NCBI RefSeq assembly: GCF_030056665.1
Contig: NZ_JASHIG010000037.1
Source of the DNA: Flectobacillus roseus
Lineage (GTDB): Bacteria; Bacteroidota; Bacteroidia; Cytophagales; Spirosomataceae
Direction: 5' to 3' (one strand)
DNA: 64,000 bases
Under the pieces are notes generated by a model, which saw only the letters and a program-made list of their open reading frames with translations, did no database searches and was not told the origin of the DNA. Position 1 is the stretch's first letter; each line of letters starts with the position of its first letter. A program made the translations under genes and the position numbers. Below, piece by piece: positions 38,270-47,300 of this stretch.

Positions 38270-39178
38270 ATGAAAAGACAACTCTATTTTATTGCTTCTC
38301 TCCTACTAATCACCTCATGTGCTTTTTCACAAAACAAAAGCTACAAAAACGCCAATCAAAAAGACTGGGTTCGCCTTTTTAATGGGAAGAACTTTGAAGG
38401 TTGGGACATCAAAATTACAGGAGAGAAACTGAATGCCAATTATAAAAACACCTTTAGAGTAGAAGATGGAATGATGCGTGTGATGTATGATCAATATGAA
38501 TCTTTCAATGATAAGTTTGGGCATATTTATTACAAAAAACCTTACTCCTATTATGTGATTCGTTTTGAATATCGTTTTCAGGGCGACCAACTCAAAGGTG
38601 GTGCATCTTGGAATGTTCGTAACAGCGGTATCATGTTACACTCTCAATCAGCGAAAAGTTTGACCCACAATCAAACCTTCCCTGTTTCATTAGAGCTACA
38701 ACTATTAGGAGGATTGGGCGGAAATACCACTCGTCATACGGGAAATCTTTGCAGTCCAGGTACGGAGGTATATATGGACAATAAAATCGTGACTGACCAT
38801 TGTACAGATTCAGATTCGAGAACCTATCATGGAGATCAATGGGTTAAGGTGGAAGCGATTGTGTTAGGTGATTCAATCGTACATCATGTTATTGAAGGAG
38901 ATACTGTATTGACTTATGAAAAACCACATATTGGCGGTGGGTTTGTAAGCGCTGATTATAACTGGGAAAAAGCAGGAATTGACCCAAAATCGGCAGAAGC
39001 TTGGATTAAAAAAGATGGGATGCTCTTAAAAGAAGGTTATATCGCCATGCAAGCAGAGAGTCATGCTATTGACTTTAAAAATATTGAACTACTTGATTTG
39101 AAAGGTTGTATGGATAAGAAAGCAAAAAACTATAAGGCGTATTTCATTAAGGCGGATAATTCGAAGTGTAGGTATTAA
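38270..39178 (+). CDS. DUF1080 (3-keto-disaccharide hydrolase-like) secreted protein
   Basis: A 302-residue exported protein; the signal ends near SCAFSQ and may be a lipobox (LLLITSC, Cys17). The body is a concanavalin-like beta-sandwich of the DUF1080/3-keto-disaccharide hydrolase type: WVRLFNGKNFEGWDIKI at the start, IRFEYRFQGDQ, NSGIMLHSQ, and LELQLLGG. Members cleave 3-keto-glycosides made by Gfo/Idh-type oxidoreductases, so the exported Gfo/Idh protein at 4.8-6.1 kb could be a functional partner, though the genes are far apart. The tail GCMDKKAKNYKAYFIKADNSKC is a small Cys motif common on Bacteroidota surface proteins. Confidence 0.85.
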   Translation: MKRQLYFIASLLLITSCAFSQNKSYKNANQKDWVRLFNGKNFEGWDIKITGEKLNANYKNTFRVEDGMMRVMYDQYESFNDKFGHIYYKKPYSYYVIRFEYRFQGDQLKGGASWNVRNSGIMLHSQSAKSLTHNQTFPVSLELQLLGGLGGNTTRHTGNLCSPGTEVYMDNKIVTDHCTDSDSRTYHGDQWVKVEAIVLGDSIVHHVIEGDTVLTYEKPHIGGGFVSADYNWEKAGIDPKSAEAWIKKDGMLLKEGYIAMQAESHAIDFKNIELLDLKGCMDKKAKNYKAYFIKADNSKCRY

Positions 39179-39193
39179 AGGAGTGGCAGAGGC

Positions 39194-39307
39194 AACAGGC
39201 ACAAAGGCACAAAGGCACAAAGTGAGATTTTTTAAATAGTGGTAGAGGGAAAGAGACTTCTTAACTTTTTGCCTATTCCCTTTACACTCTGTGCCTCTGT
39301 GCCTGTT
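39194..39307. repeat. Inverted GGCACAAAG repeats between convergent genes
   Basis: Left arm 39194-39214 (AACAGGCACAAAGGCACAAAG) pairs with right arm 39287-39307 with two mismatches. The left arm also holds three tandem GGCACAAA units. It lies between the DUF1080 and sulfatase genes, where it can fold in either transcript, and shares its unit with 37899-37933. Confidence 0.6.
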
Positions 39308-39328
39308 CCCTCAACACCTATACCCTAA

Positions 39329-40765
39329 TTACTGATTCCCAAGCGGGAATAATGCAGAACGAGTATGCGATTGCGTCATGAGTTTGCCTAATTCTTGTGC
39401 CTTTTCAGGAAATTGTTGGGCTAGATTTTTTGCCTCCTCTGGGTCATTTTCTAAGTCGTATAGTTCTACTGGAGCATTCGGATTTTCAATTACATTAAAA
39501 CGAATAGCTTTCCATTTGCCTTGTCGTACCGCCTGTTTGCCTCCCTGTTCATGAAATTCCCAATATAAAAAATCATGCTGAGAAGCTTTACCTTTCCCTG
39601 TCAGTACATTGGCAAACGAACGACCGTCAATACCTTTTCTAGGTTTAGCACCTGCTAATTCAGCAAAAGTGGGCAACAAATCCCAGAATGCACCCATATG
39701 ATTGCTTTCTGAATTAGGTTTTATTACTCCTTGCCATGAAGCCACAAATGGCTCACGAATGCCTCCTTCATACAAGTCTCTTTTGACACCTTTGAATGGA
39801 CCACTACTCTTAAAAAACTTTGGATCAGCACCTCCTTCAATGTGTGGACCGTTATCGCTCGAGAAAATAATCAGGGTGTTTTTGTCCAAACCTTGCGCTC
39901 TGAGCTGAGCTACCACTTGTCCAACATACAAATCCAAACGTGCTACCATCGCTGCAAATGCTGCACGCGGATATTGCTGAGAAGCATAACCGCCACCAGT
40001 AGCATTCGGGCCATAATCTTGGCCTTTGTATGGTTTTTCTTGAAACTTATTTTTGTAGTATTGCAACAAACTATCATCAGGAGCGATTAGCTCTGCATGC
40101 GGTAAAATATACGGTAAAAACAAGAAGAATGGCTGTTTGGAAGATTGTTCCTTGATAAAACCAATGGCTTTTTCTTGAATCAAATCTGGTGCGTAGATTT
40201 TATTTTGAATCAAATTTTCATTCGCTTCCAAAACAACTTTTTGTCCATTATTCCACAAATGATTGGGATAATAACGATGTGCCAAGGTTTGGCAGTTGTA
40301 TCCGTAGAAGTAGTCAAACCCTTGTTTATTCGGGTCACCGACAGATCCAACAGGTCCTAAGCCCCATTTACCATAAGCAGCAGTAGTATAACCAGCAGTC
40401 TTTAAGACTTCGGCCATTGTCACAACAGAATCTGCAATAGGCTCTTGTCCTTCTGGCAAAACGCCTTTATTACCACGGATATAGGTATGTCCTGTATGTA
40501 AACCCGAAAGTAAGGCAGAACGTGATGGCGCACATACTGAAGTTCCCGCATAAAACTGGTTAAACTTCATACCAGATGCCGCCAGTTTATCCAAATGAGG
40601 CGTTTTTATCAACTTTTGTCCATTGAAACCTACATCCCCGTATCCTAAATCATCGGCGATAATAAGGACGATATTGGGTTTAGAGACTTTGGGCGCTACT
40701 TGAGCATTACTTGGTAAAACGTAGGTCAAACCCAAGATACTTACCCATAGAAATATTTTTCTCAT
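39329..40765 (-). CDS. Formylglycine-dependent sulfatase, secreted
   Basis: A 478-residue arylsulfatase-type enzyme with signal peptide ending SNAQ. The metal-binding start is KPNIVLIIADDLGYGDVG (Asp38/Asp39), and the sulfatase signature is SVCAPSRSALLSG, where Cys78 would be converted to formylglycine. HTGHTYIRG and the C-terminal FSSDNGPHIEGG (metal ligands) complete the site. It hydrolyses sulfate esters on a carbohydrate or other substrate in the periplasm. It is monocistronic and adjoins the retron operon on the same strand with 136 bp between. A maturation enzyme is not in the window. A sulfated glycan as substrate is plausible beside the polysaccharide locus. Confidence 0.93.
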   Translation of the reverse strand: MRKIFLWVSILGLTYVLPSNAQVAPKVSKPNIVLIIADDLGYGDVGFNGQKLIKTPHLDKLAASGMKFNQFYAGTSVCAPSRSALLSGLHTGHTYIRGNKGVLPEGQEPIADSVVTMAEVLKTAGYTTAAYGKWGLGPVGSVGDPNKQGFDYFYGYNCQTLAHRYYPNHLWNNGQKVVLEANENLIQNKIYAPDLIQEKAIGFIKEQSSKQPFFLFLPYILPHAELIAPDDSLLQYYKNKFQEKPYKGQDYGPNATGGGYASQQYPRAAFAAMVARLDLYVGQVVAQLRAQGLDKNTLIIFSSDNGPHIEGGADPKFFKSSGPFKGVKRDLYEGGIREPFVASWQGVIKPNSESNHMGAFWDLLPTFAELAGAKPRKGIDGRSFANVLTGKGKASQHDFLYWEFHEQGGKQAVRQGKWKAIRFNVIENPNAPVELYDLENDPEEAKNLAQQFPEKAQELGKLMTQSHTRSALFPLGNQ

Positions 40766-40901
40766 CTATTTACTAGCTTTATTTAATCCAGAATACTAAT
40801 ATTTATTAGAAATTTGGTTAAGATAAAGTAGTTTGATCTATTAACTGTTCAGTAGTGTCGGTCTAAACTGTTGTCCTAAGGATTTATTTACACAATAATG
40901 G

Positions 40902-42281
40902 CTAAAAAATCGAATCAATTTTTTTCATAAACATTATTCCTAATTCGGGCTTTACCATCATAACAAAGCTGGCATAGCCACGCATCGAATTTTCAAGATT
41001 AGGGTTTCCATTCCAAGTTTTTCCAGCAGGACCATTCTTTTCTATTTGTTGTAATAAAGCTCTAAACCGATGCAGTTCTTTACGTTCTATTCCTAACTGT
41101 TTATTTACAATTAGGCCTGTTACTTCTTGTCGACTGCCTTTTCGCATGATATGAATCTTTTCTGGATGAACCGTAAATCCTTCCGATTTGACTACTTCCT
41201 GAACAGACCAGAGCAATTGATGAAAATTATCTAAATTATCAGAACCGCATGAAAAACTCAAATCATCTGCATATCTTGTGTAAACAAATCCCCACTTGTT
41301 GGCAATTCCTTGTAAACGGCGATCTAGCTTGTAGGCTATTAGGTTAGAAATAGCGGGACTGCATGGTGAGCCTTGTGGTAGTGTTCGTTCGCCAATAGAC
41401 ATAAAATACTTTTTCCCATCAATAGCAACTTGTTCAACCTCGGCTTCGGTGCAAAGCAATGCTAACAAAGTTGAAATTTGACCAGAATACCCAAAGCTTT
41501 TAAAAAGGCCTTTTACTCGGGAAAATGAAATACTTGGGAAGAAGTCTTTTAAATCGAGATTAAGTACTAATTCTTTTCCAACATGTTGCGCTGCGTTCGA
41601 AACAATCGAGCGCTGTGGTATAAACCCATGGGCTTGATCAGTATGGGGTATTAGATAAAGAATATTGTTTAATATCCAAAGTTGGGCAGATTTAATTAAG
41701 GGCATCGGAGCTGATATTAATCTCTTCCCTCCCATTTTTTTAGGGATATAAAATCTCTTGTAATGATTTACCAACGAAACTTTCCTATTATAGGTCAAAA
41801 ATCGTAACTGACTCAATTTGAGACTTAAAGCATTTGCCAGAGCCAATGGATTTTCGATATTAGGCAAATTCCATTTTGCCAAAAATTCAAGATTGGGTTC
41901 AGTTTCTGATAAACGTGACGATACTTCCTCTCCTAGATAGAGCACTTCCGTTTCTTTTCTCTTTTTCCAAGTCTCTGCTCGCGCCAGTCTTTTTTGTTCT
42001 TTCCGCTCCTTTGCCTCTTGTCTTTTTTGTTTGGATGCCTTCATGCGTTCTTTAAGCATCTCCTTTCTCAAAGTTTCGGGATTACGGTAACGAGTTTGCT
42101 TCCGAACTAAGGTATTCAGTTCAGTTTCTGTCTCCTTTTGCTTTTGCAGAATATCTTCCAGTTCTGGGGAAAGTTCTTCTTTCCAGAACCCAAATCGTTT
42201 CATTTCTTCAAGAATAACAGCATCTTTAGTAGACTCTGCCACTCTTTTTCGGATATCTTCTCTTGAAGGTTGATTTGCCAT
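40902..42281 (-). CDS. Retron-type reverse transcriptase
   Basis: A 459-residue reverse transcriptase. The catalytic core spans about residues 180-440: NAAQH at 229-233 (the NAxxH motif of retron region X), LNLDLKDFFPSI with the first catalytic Asp, LPQGSPCSPAISNL, YADD at 337-340 and VTGLIVN at 387-393 (the VTG motif of retron region Y). These motifs separate retron enzymes from group II intron and DGR enzymes. The first 130 residues are a Lys/Glu-rich, probably coiled-coil extension not needed for catalysis. The enzyme would copy the msd part of the RNA encoded just upstream into msDNA. Its ATG lies 8 bp after a terminator-like hairpin, so expression may depend on read-through. Confidence 0.95.
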   Translation of the reverse strand: MANQPSREDIRKRVAESTKDAVILEEMKRFGFWKEELSPELEDILQKQKETETELNTLVRKQTRYRNPETLRKEMLKERMKASKQKRQEAKERKEQKRLARAETWKKRKETEVLYLGEEVSSRLSETEPNLEFLAKWNLPNIENPLALANALSLKLSQLRFLTYNRKVSLVNHYKRFYIPKKMGGKRLISAPMPLIKSAQLWILNNILYLIPHTDQAHGFIPQRSIVSNAAQHVGKELVLNLDLKDFFPSISFSRVKGLFKSFGYSGQISTLLALLCTEAEVEQVAIDGKKYFMSIGERTLPQGSPCSPAISNLIAYKLDRRLQGIANKWGFVYTRYADDLSFSCGSDNLDNFHQLLWSVQEVVKSEGFTVHPEKIHIMRKGSRQEVTGLIVNKQLGIERKELHRFRALLQQIEKNGPAGKTWNGNPNLENSMRGYASFVMMVKPELGIMFMKKIDSIF

Positions 42282-42289
42282 AGGTTTAC

Positions 42290-42323
42290 AAAAAAGAAAG
42301 CCCTAACTCTTATGGAGTAGGGC
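42290..42323 (-). terminator. Terminator-like hairpin between retron RNA and RT gene
   Basis: On the minus strand, GCCCTA and CTC pair with GAG and TAGGGC (42300-42323, one bulged base), followed by CTTTCTTTTTTG. This is a normal intrinsic terminator shape. Its 5' arm shares two bases with the a2 segment of the retron RNA, and the T-run ends 8 bp before the RT start codon. Confidence 0.7.
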
Positions 42324-42569
42324 AACAAACAAAGTAGAGTAAAACCTTCGAAGATTCTTCTGACTAAATCAATCAACTCCAAGAGAGCGGTCTGGTAGAC
42401 GATATTTTAAACTCTCGGAGTTTTCACTGTTAAATATTGTCTACCAGACAAAGCTCTCACAGTGAAGATTGTATTTAGTGATGCATGTAGAGTCAAATTT
42501 CATGAACGACGATACATCGTTCTTTCCTTTCGGAAGGCAAGGTTTTGTTTACTCTTACTTTGTTGTTGC
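42322..42569 (-). ncRNA. Retron msr-msd RNA
   Basis: The minus-strand RNA has the layout of a retron template. Its 5' end (a1, 42569-42539) pairs with its 3' end (a2, 42348-42322) through GCAACAA, CAAAGTA, GAGTAAA and ACCTT blocks with three small bulges. After a1 come two small hairpins: CCTT/AAGG at 42526-42537 and GAACGA/TCGTTC at 42504-42522 (msr). Then a long msd stem: GAGAGC/GCTCTC (42383-42388 with 42453-42458), an 18-bp stem with one mismatch (42390-42407 with 42432-42449), and an apical AAACTC/GAGTTT hairpin (42409-42423). Position directly upstream of the RT agrees. The exact branching G and msDNA ends cannot be fixed by eye. Confidence 0.85.
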
Positions 42570-42652
42570 AATATACATTTTCTTATAATTTTTTTCTAAA
42601 AAATTACGCAAATTAATTTTTGATTTTAATTGGGGAGCATTTCCTCCGCAAA

Positions 42653-44308
42653 CTAGGTTGAAATTAGGGCAGAAGAATTCTTTTCAGCAATTCTTAACGC
42701 TAAAATATGTTCACAAGGACCTTTGTATAGCTTATTCCTAATTTGAAAATCACAAGTACAAGTTGCCTCCACCAGTTTCTCATCGGCATCTATGATTGCA
42801 GTTGGATGCCAAACCTTTTCTCTCCATGTAAATTCTCCTTCCAGCCTTAATCCATTTTCAACATATACTTTTTTGACGGCAATTCTCTGTTGGGTTAACA
42901 ATTCCCTGGCAAGCTTTTCTCTATCATTCGCAAATCTCAGGGCATCTATCGGCAGAGGCTCTTTTGATAATTCTCTTAATCGATAAACACCTTTTTTTAT
43001 ATCAAAAATTACCTTTCCTGCTTGTGTGTAAAGAGATAATGCTCCCAAAACCGTTTTGATATCTAGGTTCAACTCTTTAGCAATCATTTCTGGCTTTGCC
43101 AAAAAGGATTTTTTGAGAACACTGAATACCTTCTCTGCGGTGAAAGTATCTACGTTCGCGCGTGGAGCCATTAAATCAAAATTCCCAACTCGCGACCAAT
43201 CATTTGCTGTCCAACCAGACAACCCCAAAGTAAAATTCATATCGCCCATTTCTGCAATGAAAAAAGAAGGCAAACCACTCCCAAGCAAATGGACGGTAAA
43301 CTTCTTTGCTAAAGGAATCAGTCGCTCCAGCACCAATAATCTCCGTCGCCCCCAAACTCTAATGGTTTGAGATTCATCACCTTGGTAGATTGACCTAGCA
43401 CAAATAATTTCCTTGTTGAAGGGCTCAAATAATATACTAATAGGCTGGTTAGGTCGCAGGATAAAGACCATTGAACGTGGACCCGTTTGTTCTTTAAATC
43501 GTCTCAATAACGAACAAATATTATAGATATCCATTGAGTGCAACTCAAATGAAATTGCTGGTAAAGTCATGGCAGAACTTACCTGTAAAAAACCTCGAAC
43601 CCAGCTTTCGGGTACCTCTATTTTCTTTTCATGAAAGATCTCTTCATTGGTCGTTTGAACAGAAAATCCTTTGGGGTCTATCCTAAAATCAGTTTCTTTA
43701 TAATCTCTAATTTTTTGAAATTCTTGATATAAATCATGCGAATAATCAATATTGGTAGTTCCGCATTGAAACTCGTTTATCTCCTTAAATGTCTCGTAAT
43801 TAGCTTCTAACTTAGCGTACGTTGATTCGTCTTTACTAAAACACTCGAAAAACAATTCCTCTGGATGTATCGTGATAATAGGATCAAGTACAATCCACAT
43901 ATTTCGATCATTTTTGTAAATAAAATCAAAGTACTTCATTCTTGCCTCCCAAAAAGGTTTCATCATTTCTTGACGTCTTTTTTGTAGAAGATTCAAATCT
44001 CTTTGTAACCATTTAATGCGCTCCTCATTTTCTCGCAAATCCAATTTCGTGGCGTATTCGCTCATCCAAGCCATTTCTTGCTCCGCAGCCCATTCTTTGT
44101 AAGCAGTTTTATCTTTCGGTTGAAATCTTAAGTCGGAAATAACGACATCATGAAGCGCAGAAATCGCTTCTCTGAACGCCAGTTTTTGTTGGAGTTTACC
44201 CACAAAATAAGTCGGTTCTCGGAGTGTGTCTGGAGCAAATGACATAGAGGTCGAGCGCGTTGTACTCGATATTTGGGTATGTCCTCCATATTTATAGTTA
44301 AATAGCAT
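42653..44308 (-). CDS. Winged-helix/SWIM zinc-finger protein, retron-associated
   Basis: A 551-residue cytoplasmic protein. Residues 90-140 are a charged helix with a coiled-coil look (ERIKWLQRDLNLLQKRRQEMM). The middle has an unknown alpha/beta region. Residues 391-446 form a winged helix (FSVLKKSFLAKPEMIAKELN, then KVIFDIKKGVYRL). The C-terminus is a SWIM zinc finger with Cys517, Cys519, Cys532 and His534 (CTCDF, then GPCEHILALRI), a nucleic-acid or protein-binding module. It starts 5 bp after the upstream repeat-protein gene and ends 83 bp before the retron RNA, so all form one operon. Its role as an accessory or effector subunit of the retron follows from context and from my memory of type XIII retrons. 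Confidence 0.85.
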   Translation of the reverse strand: MLFNYKYGGHTQISSTTRSTSMSFAPDTLREPTYFVGKLQQKLAFREAISALHDVVISDLRFQPKDKTAYKEWAAEQEMAWMSEYATKLDLRENEERIKWLQRDLNLLQKRRQEMMKPFWEARMKYFDFIYKNDRNMWIVLDPIITIHPEELFFECFSKDESTYAKLEANYETFKEINEFQCGTTNIDYSHDLYQEFQKIRDYKETDFRIDPKGFSVQTTNEEIFHEKKIEVPESWVRGFLQVSSAMTLPAISFELHSMDIYNICSLLRRFKEQTGPRSMVFILRPNQPISILFEPFNKEIICARSIYQGDESQTIRVWGRRRLLVLERLIPLAKKFTVHLLGSGLPSFFIAEMGDMNFTLGLSGWTANDWSRVGNFDLMAPRANVDTFTAEKVFSVLKKSFLAKPEMIAKELNLDIKTVLGALSLYTQAGKVIFDIKKGVYRLRELSKEPLPIDALRFANDREKLARELLTQQRIAVKKVYVENGLRLEGEFTWREKVWHPTAIIDADEKLVEATCTCDFQIRNKLYKGPCEHILALRIAEKNSSALIST

Positions 44309-44313
44309 AGGTT

Positions 44314-47300
44314 TTATCTGGTTTCAAACTCAATCGTAGTCATTGGTAACAGCAATGAAGGGTATAGTTTCTCTAAATCTCGCATAATTTGTATGCATTT
44401 GGCCTTATCTTCTATCGCCACAGTGGCCGACACATCACTCAAAATATTGGACACCACACATGCAGCTTCTTGTGAACGCATTGCCTCTTGATGGAGGAAA
44501 TGAAAAACCCTATTTTTGGTATTTCTTCCTTTATTAACTCTCATAAGTACCGAGCGAAAATAATAGTCTAGGTCTTGCAATTTTTCGATATTGTTGGCAG
44601 CATATTTTTCAATAAAATTTGAAACGAATAACTGAACATTCAAGCTTGGATGTTGACATAAAAAACTCAAATACATAAGTCCGTTCCCTTCTTCATAAAA
44701 GTTTGTAATCAATTCTCTACCAAAAGCTTCAACATCAGGTTTTACTGAATCTACAATTCCTATCAATCCCTCTGGGGACCAATCCTCCTCAACAAAGTTT
44801 TTCCTCAAAAAGTCTATGGTAAACTGTCTCGTATCATCCCACTTGGATTGTAATAGTTTAATGGTTTCTTCTATTTCCACTTTGGCTAATGAAACTTTCT
44901 TGTCAAACCACGACCAAGACCAATGTCTTACCCGCAAGTCGTTATGACTTGCCAGATGTACTACTTGCTTGACTGAAAGTCGATCTATGTCAATTTGCTC
45001 TGTTAGAAGAATCCAACCTATCTCTTGAGCAGGAATATAATTCCCGTGTATTAACCTAAGCGAATGTGCTATATTGATTTTACTCAAATAAGGTCTTAGA
45101 GAATTGGAAAGTAACCCTTGAACCACGAGATGTTGACCTTCAAAATGCTCCTTCGCAAATAGTTTAGGATACAACTCATTTACCATCTCAACAAGGAATA
45201 CAGGCTTATTCAATAAAGAATTAAGAATACCCTCTCCAAGCTTACGATTATCTTTTATGTCACTACAAATTAATTCTGCTAAAACGGAGGCATTGGGAAG
45301 TTGATTTTTAAGAATAATAATTTTTAATGCAAAAAGTTTTACCGCCACAACTGGCGACAATTGGAGGGCATTTAGCTGGTCATCAGAAAGTAGCATTAGT
45401 TGTTCAACAGCTATATCTTGTAAGGTTTTATTTCCTTGATTGAGCAGCATGTTACAATCTGCCGAATTGTCTGTTTGATTGGCTAACCACAAAACCGCAA
45501 GATCTATTAAGGAATTTAACACGTCTTTATGTAAAGTATGCTCTTGCAGTAGTCCCTTTATCCAATGTCTGATTTCAAAATGATTAGCATAAATCACAGG
45601 TAAAAGCGAATCAGTATCCATTAAAAAATCTGCTAGGTATTGTTGAAAAAATTGCTTCCCTAATTCTTGCCCTTTTGAGGAATTGGTATTTAACAAACCT
45701 ATCACTAGTGTCTTTTCAAGCTTTACTTGCAATCTTTCACTAATTAAGTCTGTTGCCCAGTTGATGGTTGGTTCAATCTCTGATGATACTAGTCCAACCA
45801 AATCGCTCACTGAGAGTTGATTAATAATAGTTTGATATTCTGGATGATCAAGCAATCTTTCCAAAGCAAAGCCGTGTATCAAGTCCACTTCCGACCTCAA
45901 TAGTAACGCCAAGTATGCATGAGGGAACTTATCCCAATGTTGGGGATAAAGTTCTTCTCTTCCTTTATTAGTTGATTTTAGTGAATTTTGAGGTATAGAA
46001 TTCGTTGAGTCATGGAGGACTATTTGCTCTTGATTACTATTCCCAAAGATTTTTAAGATTGACTTGAATATACTTCCAATAAAAGTTTCTTTCGATTGCT
46101 GTTGTTTTCGCTGCATCTGAAAGGCTCGATTCTCAATTTTTTTGCTACTGCGAGCCTCAGCAATCATCCAAAAACGATAATAGCGAATCAGTCGGGTACC
46201 CCCTCCGTGCAAAATAAGGTTCAGTAAAATAGAATCTGCAAATGGTGGCAAATCTTCTAGCTTAATTCTCCAAAACCATTGTTCTAAGAATAATTTATTA
46301 CTAGGACTAAGATCACGGTTTTGTTTGTCATAGCTTAATAATATGGAGACCGAAAGCTTTATGAAATTCTCGGGATTTTCTTTTGTAAACGCATATAGTT
46401 GACGGATAACTCTCTGCAGGAAATAGGCTTTTGTTTTATTGGAAAAAACTTTGCTTGTATTTCCAAAATTATCTGCTCTTTCAAATTTATGCGCAAGAAT
46501 AGCATAAACTTCAAAATCGCTACGAAGCTCTGCTGTTTTAAAGAGATATCTGAACTCTTTAAAATTCTTCTTTGAGATACCTACTTTTTTGAGGTGAGGA
46601 ATGATAAGTTCTCTTATATATGTTTGGTGGAAACTCAAATAGTAGAGATTTTCAAGGGAAGATGCGAAGGTATCAGCATGGCTCGATTGTGACTCAAGAA
46701 GCTCTTTTAGTGCAATTGTATCATGTAGGTTTTCTTGAAGTACTATTGGTAATTTCGAAACAAATTCTTGCTGAAGTGACGTCAATTCGTCACCCTCCAG
46801 CATTTGTAGTAAGCCTTCTTTTGCTACTCTTCTCGAATGGAGGGTTGATTTAGGATTTTCTACCACCCTTTTAAAAATTGTGATAGAATTAATGCTTTTT
46901 AACCTCACCAAAGTCCAAAGTGCAGCATATTGTTGCATTTTATCACCTTTGAATACCAACTGGGATACAAAGGGTTCTGCTTCCATCATTTTCAGCCCAC
47001 CTGCCTTCCAAATTACGCGTGAGGTTTTCCAATAAGTTTTAAATATTGAGGTTCCTTTGATAGCACCATCCAAGCGTTGAAGAATAGGATGCTTTTGGAT
47101 GTCTGGAGAAAGAGAATCAAGATTGGGTAAAGTAGACAGAAGCTCGGATTCTGAGAGATATCCCTTTTTTCTTTTTTCAGCCTCTAGTTTATTGAAAATT
47201 AGTTCAGCCGCTGCAAGCGTAATCGGCTTTTCGGTTTTAGTTCCTTCTTTTAAAACAGCGCCCCTTCTTCCGTATTTAAAATTTACGGAAAATAACTCTT

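Noticed and set aside
37896..39307. CRISPR-like array from the repeated GGCACAAAG units
   Set aside because: Units are about 9-11 bp, directly adjacent and without spacers of regular length.
40902..42281. Group II intron or diversity-generating retroelement RT
   Set aside because: No maturase or HNH domain and no intron RNA domains; no template/variable repeat pair was noticed; NAxxH and VTG motifs and the upstream msr-msd structure point to a retron.
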